Source: Nocardioides rubriscoriae | GTDB taxonomy: Bacteria; Actinomycetota; Actinomycetes; Propionibacteriales; Nocardioidaceae | NCBI RefSeq assembly: GCF_008087085.1 | Contig: NZ_VIYJ01000002.1 | Span: 62,001 to 126,000, forward strand | DNA: 64,000 nt | Reading direction: 5' to 3' | Shown here: positions 45,548-54,642 of the stretch, one piece after another | Layout of the letters: each line of letters opens with the position of its first letter | Numbering within the stretch: the first letter of the stretch is position 1 | The notes under the pieces: model-generated | The model's database searches: none | Told to the model about the DNA's origin: nothing | The model's input: the letters and a program-made list of their open reading frames with translations, nothing else | Translations under genes and position numbers: made by a program

Positions 45548-46336
45548 ATGAACATTGTCGTCTGTGTGAAGTACGTTCCCGACGCCACCGCCGACCGGCG
45601 GTTCGAGTCGGACAACACCGTGGACCGCGTCGGCGTCGACGGGCTGCTCTCCGAGCTCGACGAGTACGCCGTGGAGCAGGCCCTCCAGATCAAGGAGAAG
45701 GCTGACGGCGACGTCACCGTGACCGCGCTGTGCGTCGGTCCCGAGAAGGCCGTCGACGCTGTCCGCAAGGCCCTGCAGATGGGTGCCGACCAGGGCGTCC
45801 ACGTCACCGACGAGGCCATCGCGGGTTCCGACTACATCGCGACCTCGCTGGTGCTGGCCAAGGCCATCGAGAAGATCGGCATCCCCGACCTGGTGATGTG
45901 CGGGATGGCGTCGACCGACGCCTCCGGCAGCGTCGTGCCGGCCATGCTCGCCGAGCGTCTCGACCTGCCGCAGGTCACGTTCGCCGCGGTCGTCGAGACC
46001 CAGGGCGACCAGGTCCGCGTCAAGCGCGACGGCGACATCGCCACCGAGGTCATCGGCGGCACGATGCCGCTGGTCCTGTCGGTCACCGACCAGACCGGCG
46101 AGGCGCGCTACCCGTCGTTCAAGGGCATCATGGCGGCCAAGAAGAAGCCGCTGGAGACCTACTCGCTCAGCGACATCGGTGTCGACCCCGCCCAGGTCGG
46201 CCTGTCGGTGGCCTGGAGCAGCGTCGAGGACGCCACGGCGCGTCCGCCGCGGACCGCCGGCGAGATCGTCAAGGACGAGGACGGGTCGGGTGCCTCGGCG
46301 CTCACCGAGTTCCTCGTGTCCAAGAAGTTCATCTGA
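45548..46336 (+). CDS. etfB: Electron transfer flavoprotein subunit beta
   Basis: The 262-residue product carries AMP and half of the FAD site in the heterodimeric ETF, which takes electrons from acyl-CoA dehydrogenases. Family marks: 'MNIVVCVKYVPDAT', 'LLSELDEYAVEQALQIKEK', 'ALQMGADQGVHVTDEAIAGSDYIATSLVLAKAIEKIG', 'VMCGMASTDASGSVVPAMLAERLDLPQVTFA' and 'GIMAAKKKPLETYSLSDIGVD'. ATG at 45548; the upstream open frame is not homologous. Followed after 18 bp by etfA. Confidence 0.95.
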   Translation: MNIVVCVKYVPDATADRRFESDNTVDRVGVDGLLSELDEYAVEQALQIKEKADGDVTVTALCVGPEKAVDAVRKALQMGADQGVHVTDEAIAGSDYIATSLVLAKAIEKIGIPDLVMCGMASTDASGSVVPAMLAERLDLPQVTFAAVVETQGDQVRVKRDGDIATEVIGGTMPLVLSVTDQTGEARYPSFKGIMAAKKKPLETYSLSDIGVDPAQVGLSVAWSSVEDATARPPRTAGEIVKDEDGSGASALTEFLVSKKFI

Positions 46337-46354
46337 AGTCGCGAGGAGCCACAC

Positions 46355-47308
46355 ATGTCTGAAGTCCTGGTCGTCGTCGAGCACGTCGACGGCGCGGTCA
46401 AGAAGCCGACCTACGAGCTCCTGACCATCGCGCGTCGCCTCGGCGAGCCGTCCGCGGTGTTCTTCGGCTCGGCCGACAAGGGTGCCGAGGCGGCCGAGAA
46501 GCTCGGCCAGCACGGTGCCGACAAGGTCTACGTCGTCGACGACGCCGAGATCAAGGGCTACCTCGTGGCCCCCAAGGCCGAGGCCCTGCAGCAGCTGGTC
46601 GACAAGACCTCGCCCGCCGCGGTGCTGTTCGTCTCCGGCTACGAGGGCAAGGAGATCGCGGCCCGCCTCGCCATCAAGATCGGCGCCGGCCTCATCACCG
46701 ACGCCGTCGACGTCGAGGAGGGCGCGGTCACCACGCAGAGCGTGTTCGCCGGCAGCTACACCGTCAAGGCCAAGGTCAACCACGGCGTGCCGCTGATCAC
46801 GGTCAAGCCCAACTCGGCCCCCGTCGAGGAGGTCGGCGCCGCCGGCACCGTCGAGGCGTTCACCGCGACCATCTCCGACAGCGCCAAGAAGGCCCAGATC
46901 GTGGCCTCGCAGCCCCGCAAGGCCTCGGGTCGCCCCGAGCTCGCCGAGGCGGCCATCGTCGTGTCCGGAGGTCGCGGCACCGGCGGCGACTTCGCCCCGA
47001 TCGAGGGCCTGGCCGACGCGCTCGGTGCCGCCGTCGGCGCCTCGCGCGCCGCGGTCGACTCCGGCTGGATGCCGCACAGCTTCCAGGTCGGCCAGACCGG
47101 CAAGGTCGTCTCGCCGCAGCTCTACGTCGCCAACGGTATCTCCGGCGCCATCCAGCACCGGGCCGGTATGCAGACCTCCAAGACCATCGTCGCGGTCAAC
47201 AAGGACGAGGAGGCACCGATCTTCGAGCTCGTCGACTTCGGCGTCGTCGGTGACCTCCACAAGGTCCTGCCCGCCGCCACCGACGCCATCGAGGCGCGCA
47301 AGGGCTGA
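46355..47308 (+). CDS. etfA: Electron transfer flavoprotein subunit alpha
   Basis: The 317-residue partner of EtfB binds FAD in its C-terminal domain: '[106 protein letters not shown]' is the canonical ETF-alpha signature, shown here to place it. ATG with GAGGAG seven bases upstream. The pair links acyl-CoA oxidation in this neighbourhood to the respiratory chain. A strong hairpin follows. Confidence 0.96.
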   Translation: MSEVLVVVEHVDGAVKKPTYELLTIARRLGEPSAVFFGSADKGAEAAEKLGQHGADKVYVVDDAEIKGYLVAPKAEALQQLVDKTSPAAVLFVSGYEGKEIAARLAIKIGAGLITDAVDVEEGAVTTQSVFAGSYTVKAKVNHGVPLITVKPNSAPVEEVGAAGTVEAFTATISDSAKKAQIVASQPRKASGRPELAEAAIVVSGGRGTGGDFAPIEGLADALGAAVGASRAAVDSGWMPHSFQVGQTGKVVSPQLYVANGISGAIQHRAGMQTSKTIVAVNKDEEAPIFELVDFGVVGDLHKVLPAATDAIEARKG

Positions 47309-47322
47309 CCGGCCCTCGTCGT

Positions 47323-47363
47323 ACGACGCCCCGCCGTGTCCTCCGGGACGGGCGGGGCGTCGT
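47323..47363 (+). terminator. Terminator after etfBA
   Basis: Thirteen bases at 47323-47335 pair perfectly with 47351-47363 around a 15-nt loop, 15 bp after the etfA stop. Three perfect 11-bp direct repeats (TCTACGGCCCG, 47368-47400) follow and run into the stop of the convergent anti-sigma gene. Confidence 0.7.
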
Positions 47364-47401
47364 CACGTCTACGGCCCGTCTACGGCCCGTCTACGGCCCG
47401 T

Positions 47402-48262
47402 CTAGGGCGCGTCGCGCAGGTCGCCGTCGTCGCTCGGCTCGACGCCGGGGTCCTCGGTCGGATCGGTCCGAGGGTCGTCGGTGAGGTCGTCGGGCAGGTC
47501 GTCGGCCGGCTCCTCGCCGAGGTCGTCGGTGGGGTCCTCGGTCGGGTCGCCCGGGTCCTCGCTCGCGTCGTCGGGTCCCTCGGACCCACCGGAGCCGCTG
47601 GGACCGCTGCTGGGGTCGTCGTCCGGCGACGACGACGGCCCGGACCCGGGTGAGCCGGTCGCGGGCTGGTCAGGCGCGTCACCGGTGTCGGTGTCACGGG
47701 GCCCGGCCGGGTCGTCGTCCTGGGGTGCGGTGGTGGTGTCGTCGCCGCCCGACCCGACGGGCACGTCCTGGGCGGCGGGCGGCTCGGACTGCGTCCCGGC
47801 CCGGGCAGGCTTCGGGGGCACTGTGTCCTGGCGCCCGGCCGGCGTGGGCGACGGCGCGGGGGAGGTCGTCGGCGTGGTGGTGGTCGGGCTCTGGGCCGGC
47901 CCGGGCGCGTCCGGGCGCCGAGGGTCGTCGTCGGTGCGCACGCCGTACTGGACGGCGGCGACGACCGCTGCCGCGGCGACCGCCGCCAGCACGGCTCCCA
48001 CCTCGGGGCGCAGCCCGCCCAGGCGGGGCACGGACCGGGGGACCAGCCGCGACATCAGGCCGGACGCGGTCGGACCGGGCAGCAGGGGAGCGCCGGCGAA
48101 CAGCGCGAGCATCTCGGGGCCGGGCTGCGCCGGGCCCGCCACCACTCCGGCGCGGGTGGCGGCCAGCCGGTCGGCCAGCTCGCGCAGGTCGGGCGGCAGG
48201 TCGGGGGGCGTGCTGCCGAGCGCGCCCTGCAGGACCTGCTCGGACTCGAGGTGGGTGATCAT
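47402..48262 (-). CDS. Probable anti-sigma factor with an Asp/Pro/Ser-rich outer domain
   Basis: The 286-residue product has a short cytoplasmic helical N-terminus (1-90: 'MITHLESEQVLQGALGSTPPDLPPDLRELADRLAA'), one membrane helix (~88-106: 'VGAVLAAVAAAAVVAAVQYGV') and ~180 residues of low-complexity Pro/Thr then Asp/Glu/Ser. The ATG overlaps the sigma-factor stop by four bases (ATGA), the standard sigma-anti-sigma layout. No HxxxCxxC zinc motif is seen, so it is not a ZAS-type anti-sigma. The acidic outer region may bind cations or wall polymers. Confidence 0.65.
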   Translation of the reverse strand: MITHLESEQVLQGALGSTPPDLPPDLRELADRLAATRAGVVAGPAQPGPEMLALFAGAPLLPGPTASGLMSRLVPRSVPRLGGLRPEVGAVLAAVAAAAVVAAVQYGVRTDDDPRRPDAPGPAQSPTTTTPTTSPAPSPTPAGRQDTVPPKPARAGTQSEPPAAQDVPVGSGGDDTTTAPQDDDPAGPRDTDTGDAPDQPATGSPGSGPSSSPDDDPSSGPSGSGGSEGPDDASEDPGDPTEDPTDDLGEEPADDLPDDLTDDPRTDPTEDPGVEPSDDGDLRDAP

Positions 48263-48858
48263 CGCGCTGCCCTCTCGTGGGGATGGGTCGGGGGCGTGGA
48301 AGCAGGAGCGGCACCAAGGGCGCGCCGCAGGGAGTCGAGGCCGCGGCGCTGCAGCGACTTGACCGTGCCCGGCCGCTTGCCGAGCACGCCGGCCACCTCC
48401 TCGATGGACAGATCGGCGACCAGGCGGAGCAGGATCACGTCGCGTTGGTCGGCGGTGAGGTCGTCGACCAGGCGCAGCAGGTCGTCCTGGGCCGCCCGGC
48501 CGATCACGAAGTCCTCCGCGCTCGGCGCGAGCGCGGACCCGTCGTCGGCGGGGGACCAGGAGACGACGGCGACGCGTCGCGACCGACGCCTCAGGTCGTC
48601 GGACACGCGTCGCCGGGCGATGGTGAACAGCAGGGCCCGGAAGCCGGCGACGTCACCCTCGAAGTCGCCGACGCAGCGGAAGGCCGCGAGGAAGACGTCG
48701 TTGGTGACCTCGTCGGGGTCGGCGGCGCCGCGGGCCCGGGCGAAGGCCGCGACCGCCCCCGAGAACTGGTGCCAGAGCGACGCGAGCGCCGACGAGTCGC
48801 CCTCCCGTGCTGCGCGCAGGAGGGCGTCGAAGGCGCTCGCGTCGGTCTCGTCGCTCAC
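48259..48858 (-). CDS. ECF-type sigma-70 family RNA polymerase sigma factor
   Basis: The 199-residue product has region 2 ('DALLRAAREGDSSALASLWHQFSGAVAAFARARGAADPDEVTNDVFLAAFRCVGDFEGDVAGFRALLFTIARRRVSD') and region 4 ('DDLTADQRDVILLRLVADLSIEEVAGVLGKRPGTVKSLQRRGLDSLRRAL'). It is coupled to a membrane protein that probably sequesters it. Likely regulon members include its own operon; the adjacent acidic exported protein gene, 51 bp downstream of the first gene's start on the same strand, is a candidate. Confidence 0.9.
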   Translation of the reverse strand: MSDETDASAFDALLRAAREGDSSALASLWHQFSGAVAAFARARGAADPDEVTNDVFLAAFRCVGDFEGDVAGFRALLFTIARRRVSDDLRRRSRRVAVVSWSPADDGSALAPSAEDFVIGRAAQDDLLRLVDDLTADQRDVILLRLVADLSIEEVAGVLGKRPGTVKSLQRRGLDSLRRALGAAPASTPPTHPHERAAR

Positions 48859-48909
48859 GGTCGGAGGGGTGCCCCGTCCGAGGTCGTCGCGGTCGTCAGC
48901 CGCACCTGG

Positions 48910-49635
48910 TCAGCCGACCGTCCACCACGACGAGCCGCGCATCGCGACAGCGCCGCCCGCGGACTGCATCCGTCCGTTGTCGTCGCTCTCGTTGCTCCCG
49001 TCGTCGTCGGAGTCCTCGTTCTCGTCGTCGTCGCAGTCGTCGCTGGCCGAGTCGTCCTCGTCCTCGTCGTCGACGGAGTCGTGGTCGGCGTCCTCGTTGC
49101 CGTCCTCGACGCCGTCGTCGTCGCTGTCGTCGTCGTGGACCCGGGTGCCGTTCTCGTTCTCGTCCTCGTCGTCGACGCCGTCGGAGTCGGCGTCCGGGTC
49201 GTCGGCGACGCAGGTCTCGGTGGCGTCGTCCTCGTCCTCGTTGTCGGTGCCGTCGTGGTCGGCGTCCTCGTCACCGTCGACCGTGCCGTCGTCGTCGGTG
49301 TCGGCGTCGTCGGGGTCGGTCGAGGCGCTGCCGTCGGTGACCTCGTCGCCGTCGTCGTCGCCGTCGTTGTCGCTGTCCTGGTCGCGGGGGTCGAGGTGGC
49401 GGCGGTACTCCGCGATGTTGCGCAGCCCGTCGTGGTCGGCGTCGCCGCCGGCGTTCGCGCGCTGCGGGTTGAGGTGGTGCACCCGCTCCCAGCGGTTGGG
49501 CATGCCGTCGCGGTCGCTGTCGGCGCGGGCCGCCGACGCCGGGCTCGCGAGCCCGAGCGCCAACGGGGCCGCCATGGCCGCCAGGCCGGAGGCGACGAGG
49601 GCGACGGAACGGCGGTGGAAGGGGGAGCTGGTCAT
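48910..49635 (-). CDS. Exported Asp-rich protein with thrombospondin type 3-like calcium-binding repeats
   Basis: The 241-residue product has a signal peptide (MTSSPFHRRSVALVASGLAAMAAPLALGLASPASA). An EF-like start follows ('DSDRDGMPNRWERVHHLNPQRANAGGDADHDGLRNIAEYRRHLDPRDQDSDNDG'), then ~130 residues composed almost only of Asp, Glu, Gly, Asn and Thr with the D-x-D-x-D-G spacing of TSP3 repeats. It should bind many Ca2+ ions outside the cell. Start ATG at 49635 places the signal peptide first. Lies upstream of the sigma/anti-sigma pair on the same strand. Confidence 0.75.
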   Translation of the reverse strand: MTSSPFHRRSVALVASGLAAMAAPLALGLASPASAARADSDRDGMPNRWERVHHLNPQRANAGGDADHDGLRNIAEYRRHLDPRDQDSDNDGDDDGDEVTDGSASTDPDDADTDDDGTVDGDEDADHDGTDNEDEDDATETCVADDPDADSDGVDDEDENENGTRVHDDDSDDDGVEDGNEDADHDSVDDEDEDDSASDDCDDDENEDSDDDGSNESDDNGRMQSAGGAVAMRGSSWWTVG

Positions 49636-49770
49636 GAGGGCCTCCGGGGCTGTGTGTGGGGGGCGTACGGGGTTCTGTGACGAAGATCGCCCGGGAGCCC
49701 CCTCAGGATACGGCCGCGCGCGATCTGGCGTGCGTGGTCCAGACATGTTGGGCTGACACGACCGTCCTTC

Positions 49771-49850
49771 ACGGTGGTCGAGGAGGTCGTGACAGACCGA
49801 CCGTCACCCACGGTGGTCGAGGAGGTCGCGCTAGCGACCGTCTCGAGACC
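49771..49850. repeat. Two copies of the dispersed REP-like element
   Basis: ACGGTGGTCGAGGAGGTCG occurs at 49771-49789 and again at 49810-49828. The second continues with GCGCTAGCGACCGTCTCGAGACC to 49850, forming the full ~41-bp palindromic unit. It lies in the 302-bp gap between the acidic protein gene and the HNH gene. Confidence 0.8.
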
Positions 49851-49901
49851 CACGACCCCCAACCAACCCAAGAAACTCATCCACAAATCTCTCGCTCAGA
49901 C

Positions 49902-49931
49902 TTTCGAATGCAGACAATCACGGCGTAGAAT
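49902..49931 (+). promoter_or_regulatory. Leaderless promoter of the DUF222/HNH gene
   Basis: TTTCGA (49902-49907), 18-bp spacer and TAGAAT (49926-49931) end six bases before the ATG at 49938; the transcript probably begins at the start codon. The local DNA is AT-rich for this genome. Confidence 0.6.
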
Positions 49932-49937
49932 GAACGC

Positions 49938-51197
49938 ATGAGCACCCGCACTAGGACCCGTAGCAGCGACCCGCTGCTGGAGTCCGTGCGCGCACAGTGC
50001 GACGACGAGTCCAGGGCCCAGGTCGCGAAGCTGAACGCCGTTCTCGACTGGGCGATGGTCAACACCGCTGACGCCGAGGAGACGGCAGCGTTGTTGGACC
50101 CGATGGAGGAGCCGGCGCTGCACCTGGGTGGCGCGGGGTGTCCGGTGATCGGTGAGTACGCCGCCCTCGATCTGGCGTTGTCGTTGGGGATGTCGTTGGG
50201 GATGTCGACCGACGCGGGTCTGGCCTACCTGGGCAAGGCGTTGGAGCTGCGCTACCGCCTCCCGCGCCTATACGCCCGGGTGGTGAACCGCGAGGTGCCG
50301 GTGTGGAAGGCGTTCCGCGTCGCCGAGCACACCACCGACCTCCCTCTGGCCGGAGCCGGGGACGTCGACAAGGACATCGCCCCATTCCTGCACACCTGCT
50401 CCTGGGCGCAGGTCGACCGCGCCGTCGACGCAGCGAGGGCCAAGCACGACCCCGACGAAGCCGAACGCCGTAGGAAGAAGGCCGCCGAGCACCGCCACGC
50501 CGACGTCCACCTCGGTCACGCCAACACCTCGGGGACCGTCGAGATGACCGCGACGTTGGACCTGGCCGACGCGATCGACCTGGAAGCGGCGTTGAAGAAC
50601 GGCGCCCAGGCGCTGGCCGACCTCGGCTCTACCGAGTCACTGGACGTGCGCCGCTCACAGGCTCTAGGCGAGATGGGCCGCCAACAGCTCGCCCTGGACC
50701 TGCTCACCGGTGGCACTGGGCGTGGGGTCACGCTGTACGCGCACCTGGACGCCGAGCACCCCGACCTGCCCGGGTTCCTGGACAACACCTGGTCCCCGGT
50801 CCTCATCCAGCAGATCCGCGCCTGGTGCCAGCAAGCCGGGACCAAGGTCACGATCAAGCCGGTCATCGACCTCGCCGCCGACCCGTCCACCGAGGCCTAC
50901 GAGCCCACCGACGCCATCCGTGAGCTCGTACGACTCAGGGACCACACCTGCGTGTTCCCCGGCTGCACCAGGCGCCGCGTCGACCTCGACCACATCGTCC
51001 CGTTCTCAGCCGGTGGTCCTACGTCGGCCCACAATCTCGCGATGCTGTGCCGACGACACCACCGCGCCAAGACCCACTCCCGGTGGCGCTACGTGATGCT
51101 GCGACCTGGGCTCCACCACTGGACCAGCCCCACCGGCGCGACGTTCCTCGTCGACCGCAGGCCACCACTACTCCGCCCACCACGCCGACGACCCTGA
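49938..51197 (+). CDS. DUF222 / HNH-endonuclease signature protein (13E12 repeat family)
   Basis: The 419-residue product has the helical DUF222 region (~30-290, e.g. 'AYLGKALELRYRLPRLYARVVNREVPVWKAFRVAEHTTDLPLA') and a C-terminal HNH nuclease motif ('RLRDHTCVFPGCTRRRVDLDHIVPFSAGGPTSAHNLAMLCRRHHRAKTH', with zinc-binding Cys and the D-H...N...H triad). Such genes are multicopy in actinobacterial genomes and behave like selfish or mobile elements; their cellular role is unsettled. Dispersed REP-like repeats flank it on both sides. Confidence 0.88.
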   Translation: MSTRTRTRSSDPLLESVRAQCDDESRAQVAKLNAVLDWAMVNTADAEETAALLDPMEEPALHLGGAGCPVIGEYAALDLALSLGMSLGMSTDAGLAYLGKALELRYRLPRLYARVVNREVPVWKAFRVAEHTTDLPLAGAGDVDKDIAPFLHTCSWAQVDRAVDAARAKHDPDEAERRRKKAAEHRHADVHLGHANTSGTVEMTATLDLADAIDLEAALKNGAQALADLGSTESLDVRRSQALGEMGRQQLALDLLTGGTGRGVTLYAHLDAEHPDLPGFLDNTWSPVLIQQIRAWCQQAGTKVTIKPVIDLAADPSTEAYEPTDAIRELVRLRDHTCVFPGCTRRRVDLDHIVPFSAGGPTSAHNLAMLCRRHHRAKTHSRWRYVMLRPGLHHWTSPTGATFLVDRRPPLLRPPRRRP

Positions 51198-51252
51198 ACG
51201 CCCCACCGACCCCGCCCAGCACCACCACGGCGGGGTCACCGGCACGCCCACA

Positions 51253-51496
51253 CCTCCTCGACCACCGTCGGGTGACGTGGTGGGCCGACCCGACCACACG
51301 GAGGTTGAGGAGGCCGCCCGCGGCCGTCACGAGACCACCCAGCCGCAGGGCTCAGGTCAGGCCGACCATGTCAGCGCCGGTCGGCGGGGGTCTCGAGACG
51401 GTCGCGGGCGACCTCCCCGACCACCGTGGAGTCGAGCCGGCAGCGCCGGTGACAGCGGTCTCGAGGCTCGGTCGCGGGCGACCTCCTCGGCCACCG
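51253..51496. repeat. Cluster of dispersed REP-like elements (320-bp intergenic region)
   Basis: The gap 51198-51517 holds no gene but several repeat units: CCTCCTCGACCACCGT at 51253-51268; 51297-51339, which is the near-exact reverse complement of 20842-20884; 51389-51429, similar to the reverse complement of 49810-49850; and 51457-51496, a diverged copy. Confidence 0.8.
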
Positions 51497-51517
51497 CGCG
51501 CAGTCGGCCCGGACCCC

Positions 51518-51997
51518 TCAATCGCGCCGTACAGCCTCGGCGATCACGGGCAGGAGGACGTCGTAGGCCTCGCCGGTCAGGTGCAGCCCGTCGGGGAGGA
51601 ACGCACCGCCGCCCAGCGGCTCGAGGAGCGCGGGGGTGTCGACGACGACGAGCGAGCCGGTGGCGTCGAGCGCCGCGACCGCGGCGCCGCCGTGGGCGGC
51701 TGACTCCGGGAGCGGGGGCAGGAGGTAGACCCAGCGGGCGGGGCGGACCCGGGCGGCGACGTCGGTCAGGGCCGCTCGCACCGACTCGGGGGCGATGGCG
51801 TGCACCGGCATCCCGTCGTTGGTGCCGATCGAGAGCACCACGACGTCGGTCGGTGTCACCGGGACGCGCACGGCCTGCGCCGCGACGTCGGTGGCGACGG
51901 CGCCGCCGACGGCGGCGTTGACCACGTCCGGACCGATCCGGGGGAGCGCCCGCTGGAGCCGGGCGAGATGACTGTCACCGAGCAAGACGACCCGCAC
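51518..51997 (-). CDS. SGNH/GDSL-type hydrolase
   Basis: The 159-residue product has block I '[18 protein letters not shown]' (catalytic Ser), block II '[11 protein letters not shown]' (Gly), block III '[12 protein letters not shown]' (Asn) and block V '[21 protein letters not shown]' (Asp and His). It probably hydrolyses an ester on a small molecule or glycan. At 159 residues it is short but complete for SGNH. GTG at 51997 is chosen because homology begins there. Divergent from proA, 31 bp apart. Confidence 0.82.
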   Translation of the reverse strand: MRVVLLGDSHLARLQRALPRIGPDVVNAAVGGAVATDVAAQAVRVPVTPTDVVVLSIGTNDGMPVHAIAPESVRAALTDVAARVRPARWVYLLPPLPESAAHGGAAVAALDATGSLVVVDTPALLEPLGGGAFLPDGLHLTGEAYDVLLPVIAEAVRRD

Positions 51998-52028
51998 ACG
52001 CCGATCCTGCCGCACTAGCCTCGACGAC

Positions 52029-53288
52029 GTGAGCACCACCGACCCCACCCACGACGTCCGCGCGCTGGCGGCGCGCGCCCGCGAGGCGTCGTACGACCTG
52101 GCTCTCGCGACCCGCGCGGCCAAGGACGCCGCGCTGCACGCGATGGCCGACGCCCTGATGGAGCGCGCTGCCGAGGTGCTCCACGCCAACGCGGAGGACG
52201 TCGCCGCCGCCGAGGCCGAGGGCACCCCTGCCAACGTGGTCGACCGGCTGCGGCTGACCGACGAGCGGCTCGCGGGGATGGCCCAGGGACTGCGCGACGT
52301 CGCCGGACTGCCCGACCCGGTCGGCGAGGTGGTGCGCGGCAGCACCCTGGCCAACGGGCTCGAGCTGCGGCAGGTGCGGGTGCCGTTCGGGGTGGTCGGG
52401 ATGATCTACGAGGCGCGGCCCAACGTCACGGCCGACGCCGCCGGGATCTGCCTGAAGTCCGGCAACGCGGTGCTGCTGCGCGGCAGCCGCAGCGCCGCAG
52501 CCTCCAACGCCGCGATCGTGGCGGTGCTGCGCGATGCCGTCGCCGGCAGCGGCCTGCCCGCCGACGCCATGCAGCTGGTGCCGGCCGACACGCGCGAGAC
52601 CGTCACGGCCCTGATGACCGCCCGCGGCCTGGTCGACGTGCTGATCCCGCGCGGGGGAGCGGGCCTGATCCAGAGCGTCGTCGACGGGTCCACGGTGCCG
52701 GTCATCGAGACCGGCGTCGGCAACTGCCACGTCTACGTCGACGCCAGCGCCGACCAGGACCAGGCGCTGGCCGTCGTGCTCAACGCCAAGACGCACCGCA
52801 CCAGCGTCTGCAACGCCGCCGAGTCGCTGCTCGTGCACGCCGACCTCGTCGACACCTTCCTGCCGCGTGTCGTGACCGCGCTGCAGGAGGCGGGCGTCAC
52901 CGTGCACGGTGACCAGACCGTCGCACGCCTGGCCGGCGTCGTCGCCGCCACCGACGACGACCACGCGCGCGAGTACCTCTCGATGGACATCTCCGCGGCC
53001 GTCGTCCCCGACGTCGACGCGGCCGTGGCCCACATCCGCCGGTTCTCCAGCGGGCACACCGAGGCGATCCTCACCCGCGACCAGGCGTCGGCCCGCCGGT
53101 TCGTCGCGGCCGTCGACAGTGCCGCGGTCCTGGTCAACGCCAGCACCCGCTTCACCGACGGCGGCGAGTTCGGGTTCGGCGCCGAGATCGGGATCAGCAC
53201 CCAGAAGCTGCACGCCCGCGGCCCGATGGGGCTGCCCGAGATGACGTCGACCAAGTACGTCGTCACGGGCGACGGGCACGTCCGCTGA
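52029..53288 (+). CDS. proA: Glutamate-5-semialdehyde dehydrogenase (gamma-glutamyl phosphate reductase)
   Basis: The 419-residue enzyme makes glutamate-5-semialdehyde in proline synthesis with NADPH. Catalytic Cys261 lies in '[19 protein letters not shown]'; others are '[37 protein letters not shown]', '[33 protein letters not shown]' and '[63 protein letters not shown]'. GTG start; a TAGCCT box seven bases upstream suggests a leaderless mRNA. proB is not adjacent within this window. Confidence 0.96.
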   Translation: MSTTDPTHDVRALAARAREASYDLALATRAAKDAALHAMADALMERAAEVLHANAEDVAAAEAEGTPANVVDRLRLTDERLAGMAQGLRDVAGLPDPVGEVVRGSTLANGLELRQVRVPFGVVGMIYEARPNVTADAAGICLKSGNAVLLRGSRSAAASNAAIVAVLRDAVAGSGLPADAMQLVPADTRETVTALMTARGLVDVLIPRGGAGLIQSVVDGSTVPVIETGVGNCHVYVDASADQDQALAVVLNAKTHRTSVCNAAESLLVHADLVDTFLPRVVTALQEAGVTVHGDQTVARLAGVVAATDDDHAREYLSMDISAAVVPDVDAAVAHIRRFSSGHTEAILTRDQASARRFVAAVDSAAVLVNASTRFTDGGEFGFGAEIGISTQKLHARGPMGLPEMTSTKYVVTGDGHVR

Positions 53289-53306
53289 GGCCGGGAGCCC
53301 GGCAGG

Positions 53307-53312
53307 TAAGGT
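53307..53312 (+). promoter_or_regulatory. -10 box (TAAGGT) of a leaderless promoter
   Basis: TAAGGT lies six bases before the GTG at 53319, so the phosphatidyltransferase gene can be transcribed independently of proA. Confidence 0.5.
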
Positions 53313-53318
53313 CCTACC

Positions 53319-53942
53319 GTGCCTGACGCTGAGCGCGCGACCCACGCCGACCCAGCCGTCGAGCGGTTCTGGACCGGGGCCACCGTGATCACCCTCGTGC
53401 GCACGGTGGCGTCCTTCGTGCTCTGCCTGGTCGGTCTGTGGCAGCAGGAGCTGGCGTGGCTCGTCGTCGGCCTCGGGGTCTACTGGCTCGGCGACATGGC
53501 CGACGGCGCCTACGCCCGGCTGCGCGACTGCGAGACCCGCATCGGCGGTGTCGTCGACATGCTGTGCGACCGCATCAACTGCGCGGCGTTCTACCTCTGC
53601 TTCGCCTCGCTGCAGCACGAGATGATCCTGCCGGTCGCGGTCTACCTCTTCGAGTTCATGGTCATCGACTTCTTCTTGTCGCTGGCATTCCTCGCCTGGC
53701 CCATCCGCAGCCCCAACTACTTCTACGAGATCGACCAGCGCATCTACACCTGGAACTGGTCCAAGCCCGCCAAGGCCGTCAACTCCTCGCTGTTCGCCGT
53801 GCTGCTGCTCGTGACCGGCTGGTGGTGGCTCGGTCTGGCGATCGCCACTGGACTGCTCGTCCTCAAGTGCGTCTCGCTGCGCTGGCTCCTCCAGCTCGGG
53901 CTGCCCGTGCCCGAGCGGATGACCCAGCCCGTGGTGGCCTAG
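53319..53942 (+). CDS. CDP-alcohol phosphatidyltransferase family protein
   Basis: The 207-residue integral membrane enzyme has the full family motif D-G-x2-A-R-x8-G-x3-D-x3-D in 'DMADGAYARLRDCETRIGGVVDMLCDRIN', which binds metal and the CDP group. About six membrane helices. It transfers a phosphatidyl or similar group from a CDP-lipid to an alcohol; the acceptor (inositol phosphate, glycerophosphate or other) cannot be decided. A small membrane protein follows after 6 bp. Confidence 0.88.
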   Translation: MPDAERATHADPAVERFWTGATVITLVRTVASFVLCLVGLWQQELAWLVVGLGVYWLGDMADGAYARLRDCETRIGGVVDMLCDRINCAAFYLCFASLQHEMILPVAVYLFEFMVIDFFLSLAFLAWPIRSPNYFYEIDQRIYTWNWSKPAKAVNSSLFAVLLLVTGWWWLGLAIATGLLVLKCVSLRWLLQLGLPVPERMTQPVVA

Positions 53943-53948
53943 CCCGCC

Positions 53949-54413
53949 GTGGTCCTGCTCTGGCTGAGCATGTTCGGTCTCAGCATCGCCTCGGCGCTGC
54001 TGCCGTTCCTGCCCATGGAGGCGATCATCGTGGGCGGGGCCGCGGCCCAGCCCGGCGTGCCCGCCGCGATCTCGCTCGGCATCGCCGCGGGCGCAGGGGC
54101 CACGATCGGCAAGCTCGTCTGGTACCACCTGGCCCTGCGGGGGGCGAACTCGGCGTGGGCGCAACGCAAGCTGAGCTCGCCCAAGGTCAAGGCCGGTTTC
54201 GAGCGCTGGACCGCGCGCATGGAGGGACGACCGGCGTACGCCGGGGGCGTGATGTTCATCGCCGCCTCGGCCGGTGTCCCGCCGCTGCTCGCGATGGCGG
54301 CCGTGGCCGGGGCGCTGCGGATGCCGTTGTGGGTGTTCGTGCCGACGGTGCTGGTCGGGCGCTCGCTGCGCTTCGGGCTGCTCTTCCTCGGCGCCGACCT
54401 GGCGCTGCACTGA
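53949..54413 (+). CDS. Small DedA/VTT-like membrane protein
   Basis: The 154-residue product has about four hydrophobic segments ('LLWLSMFGLSIASALLPFLPMEAIIVGGAA', 'ISLGIAAGAGATIGKLVWYHLA', 'AGGVMFIAASAGVPPLLAMAAVAGALRMPLWVFVPTVLVGRSLRF'). The Pro-Met-Glu segment and the central amphipathic loop recall the YqaA/VTT (DedA-like) fold. The start GTG lies 6 bp after the phosphatidyltransferase stop, so a joint role in membrane lipid handling is inferred. Confidence 0.7.
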   Translation: MVLLWLSMFGLSIASALLPFLPMEAIIVGGAAAQPGVPAAISLGIAAGAGATIGKLVWYHLALRGANSAWAQRKLSSPKVKAGFERWTARMEGRPAYAGGVMFIAASAGVPPLLAMAAVAGALRMPLWVFVPTVLVGRSLRFGLLFLGADLALH

Positions 54414-54452
54414 TGGGTGGGTCCCGTGGCGGTCGTCGGGCGCACGGGGCGA

Positions 54453-54458
54453 TAGGCT
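54453..54458 (+). promoter_or_regulatory. -10 box (TAGGCT) of a leaderless promoter
   Basis: TAGGCT ends six bases before the ATG of the 55-residue protein at 54465. Confidence 0.45.
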
Positions 54459-54464
54459 GCGGTC

Positions 54465-54632
54465 ATGTCGCTGAGCACCCTTCCGGCCCTGCTGTCGGCC
54501 GCCGCCGCCGAGTCCGAGCAGCTCTCCGACCCGGCCGTCCCAGCCTGGGCCATCGGCCTGCTGGCCTTCGGCATCCTGCTGTCGCTGCTGATCGGGCTGG
54601 TCGCGTTCGGCGGAGGACGCGAGCACTCCTGA
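54465..54632 (+). CDS. Small single-helix membrane protein, 55 residues
   Basis: An ATG at 54465 opens 55 codons (MSLSTLPALLSAAAAESEQL...) ending at TGA 54630-54632. The second half is one membrane helix ('PAWAIGLLAFGILLSLLIGL') with a short Gly/Arg/Glu-His tail. Third-position GC and the -10 box six bases upstream support a real gene. Function unknown; located just before nadD. Confidence 0.7.
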   Translation: MSLSTLPALLSAAAAESEQLSDPAVPAWAIGLLAFGILLSLLIGLVAFGGGREHS

Positions 54633-54642
54633 CGTGCGCCGG

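Noticed and set aside
47368-47400. Three 11-bp direct repeats as an origin or att site
   Set aside because: Only three short units directly after a terminator; no supporting features.
52355-54462. Long minus-strand frame over proA and the phosphatidyltransferase
   Set aside because: Extremely His/Gln/Gly/Arg-rich antisense translation, typical shadow in high-GC DNA.
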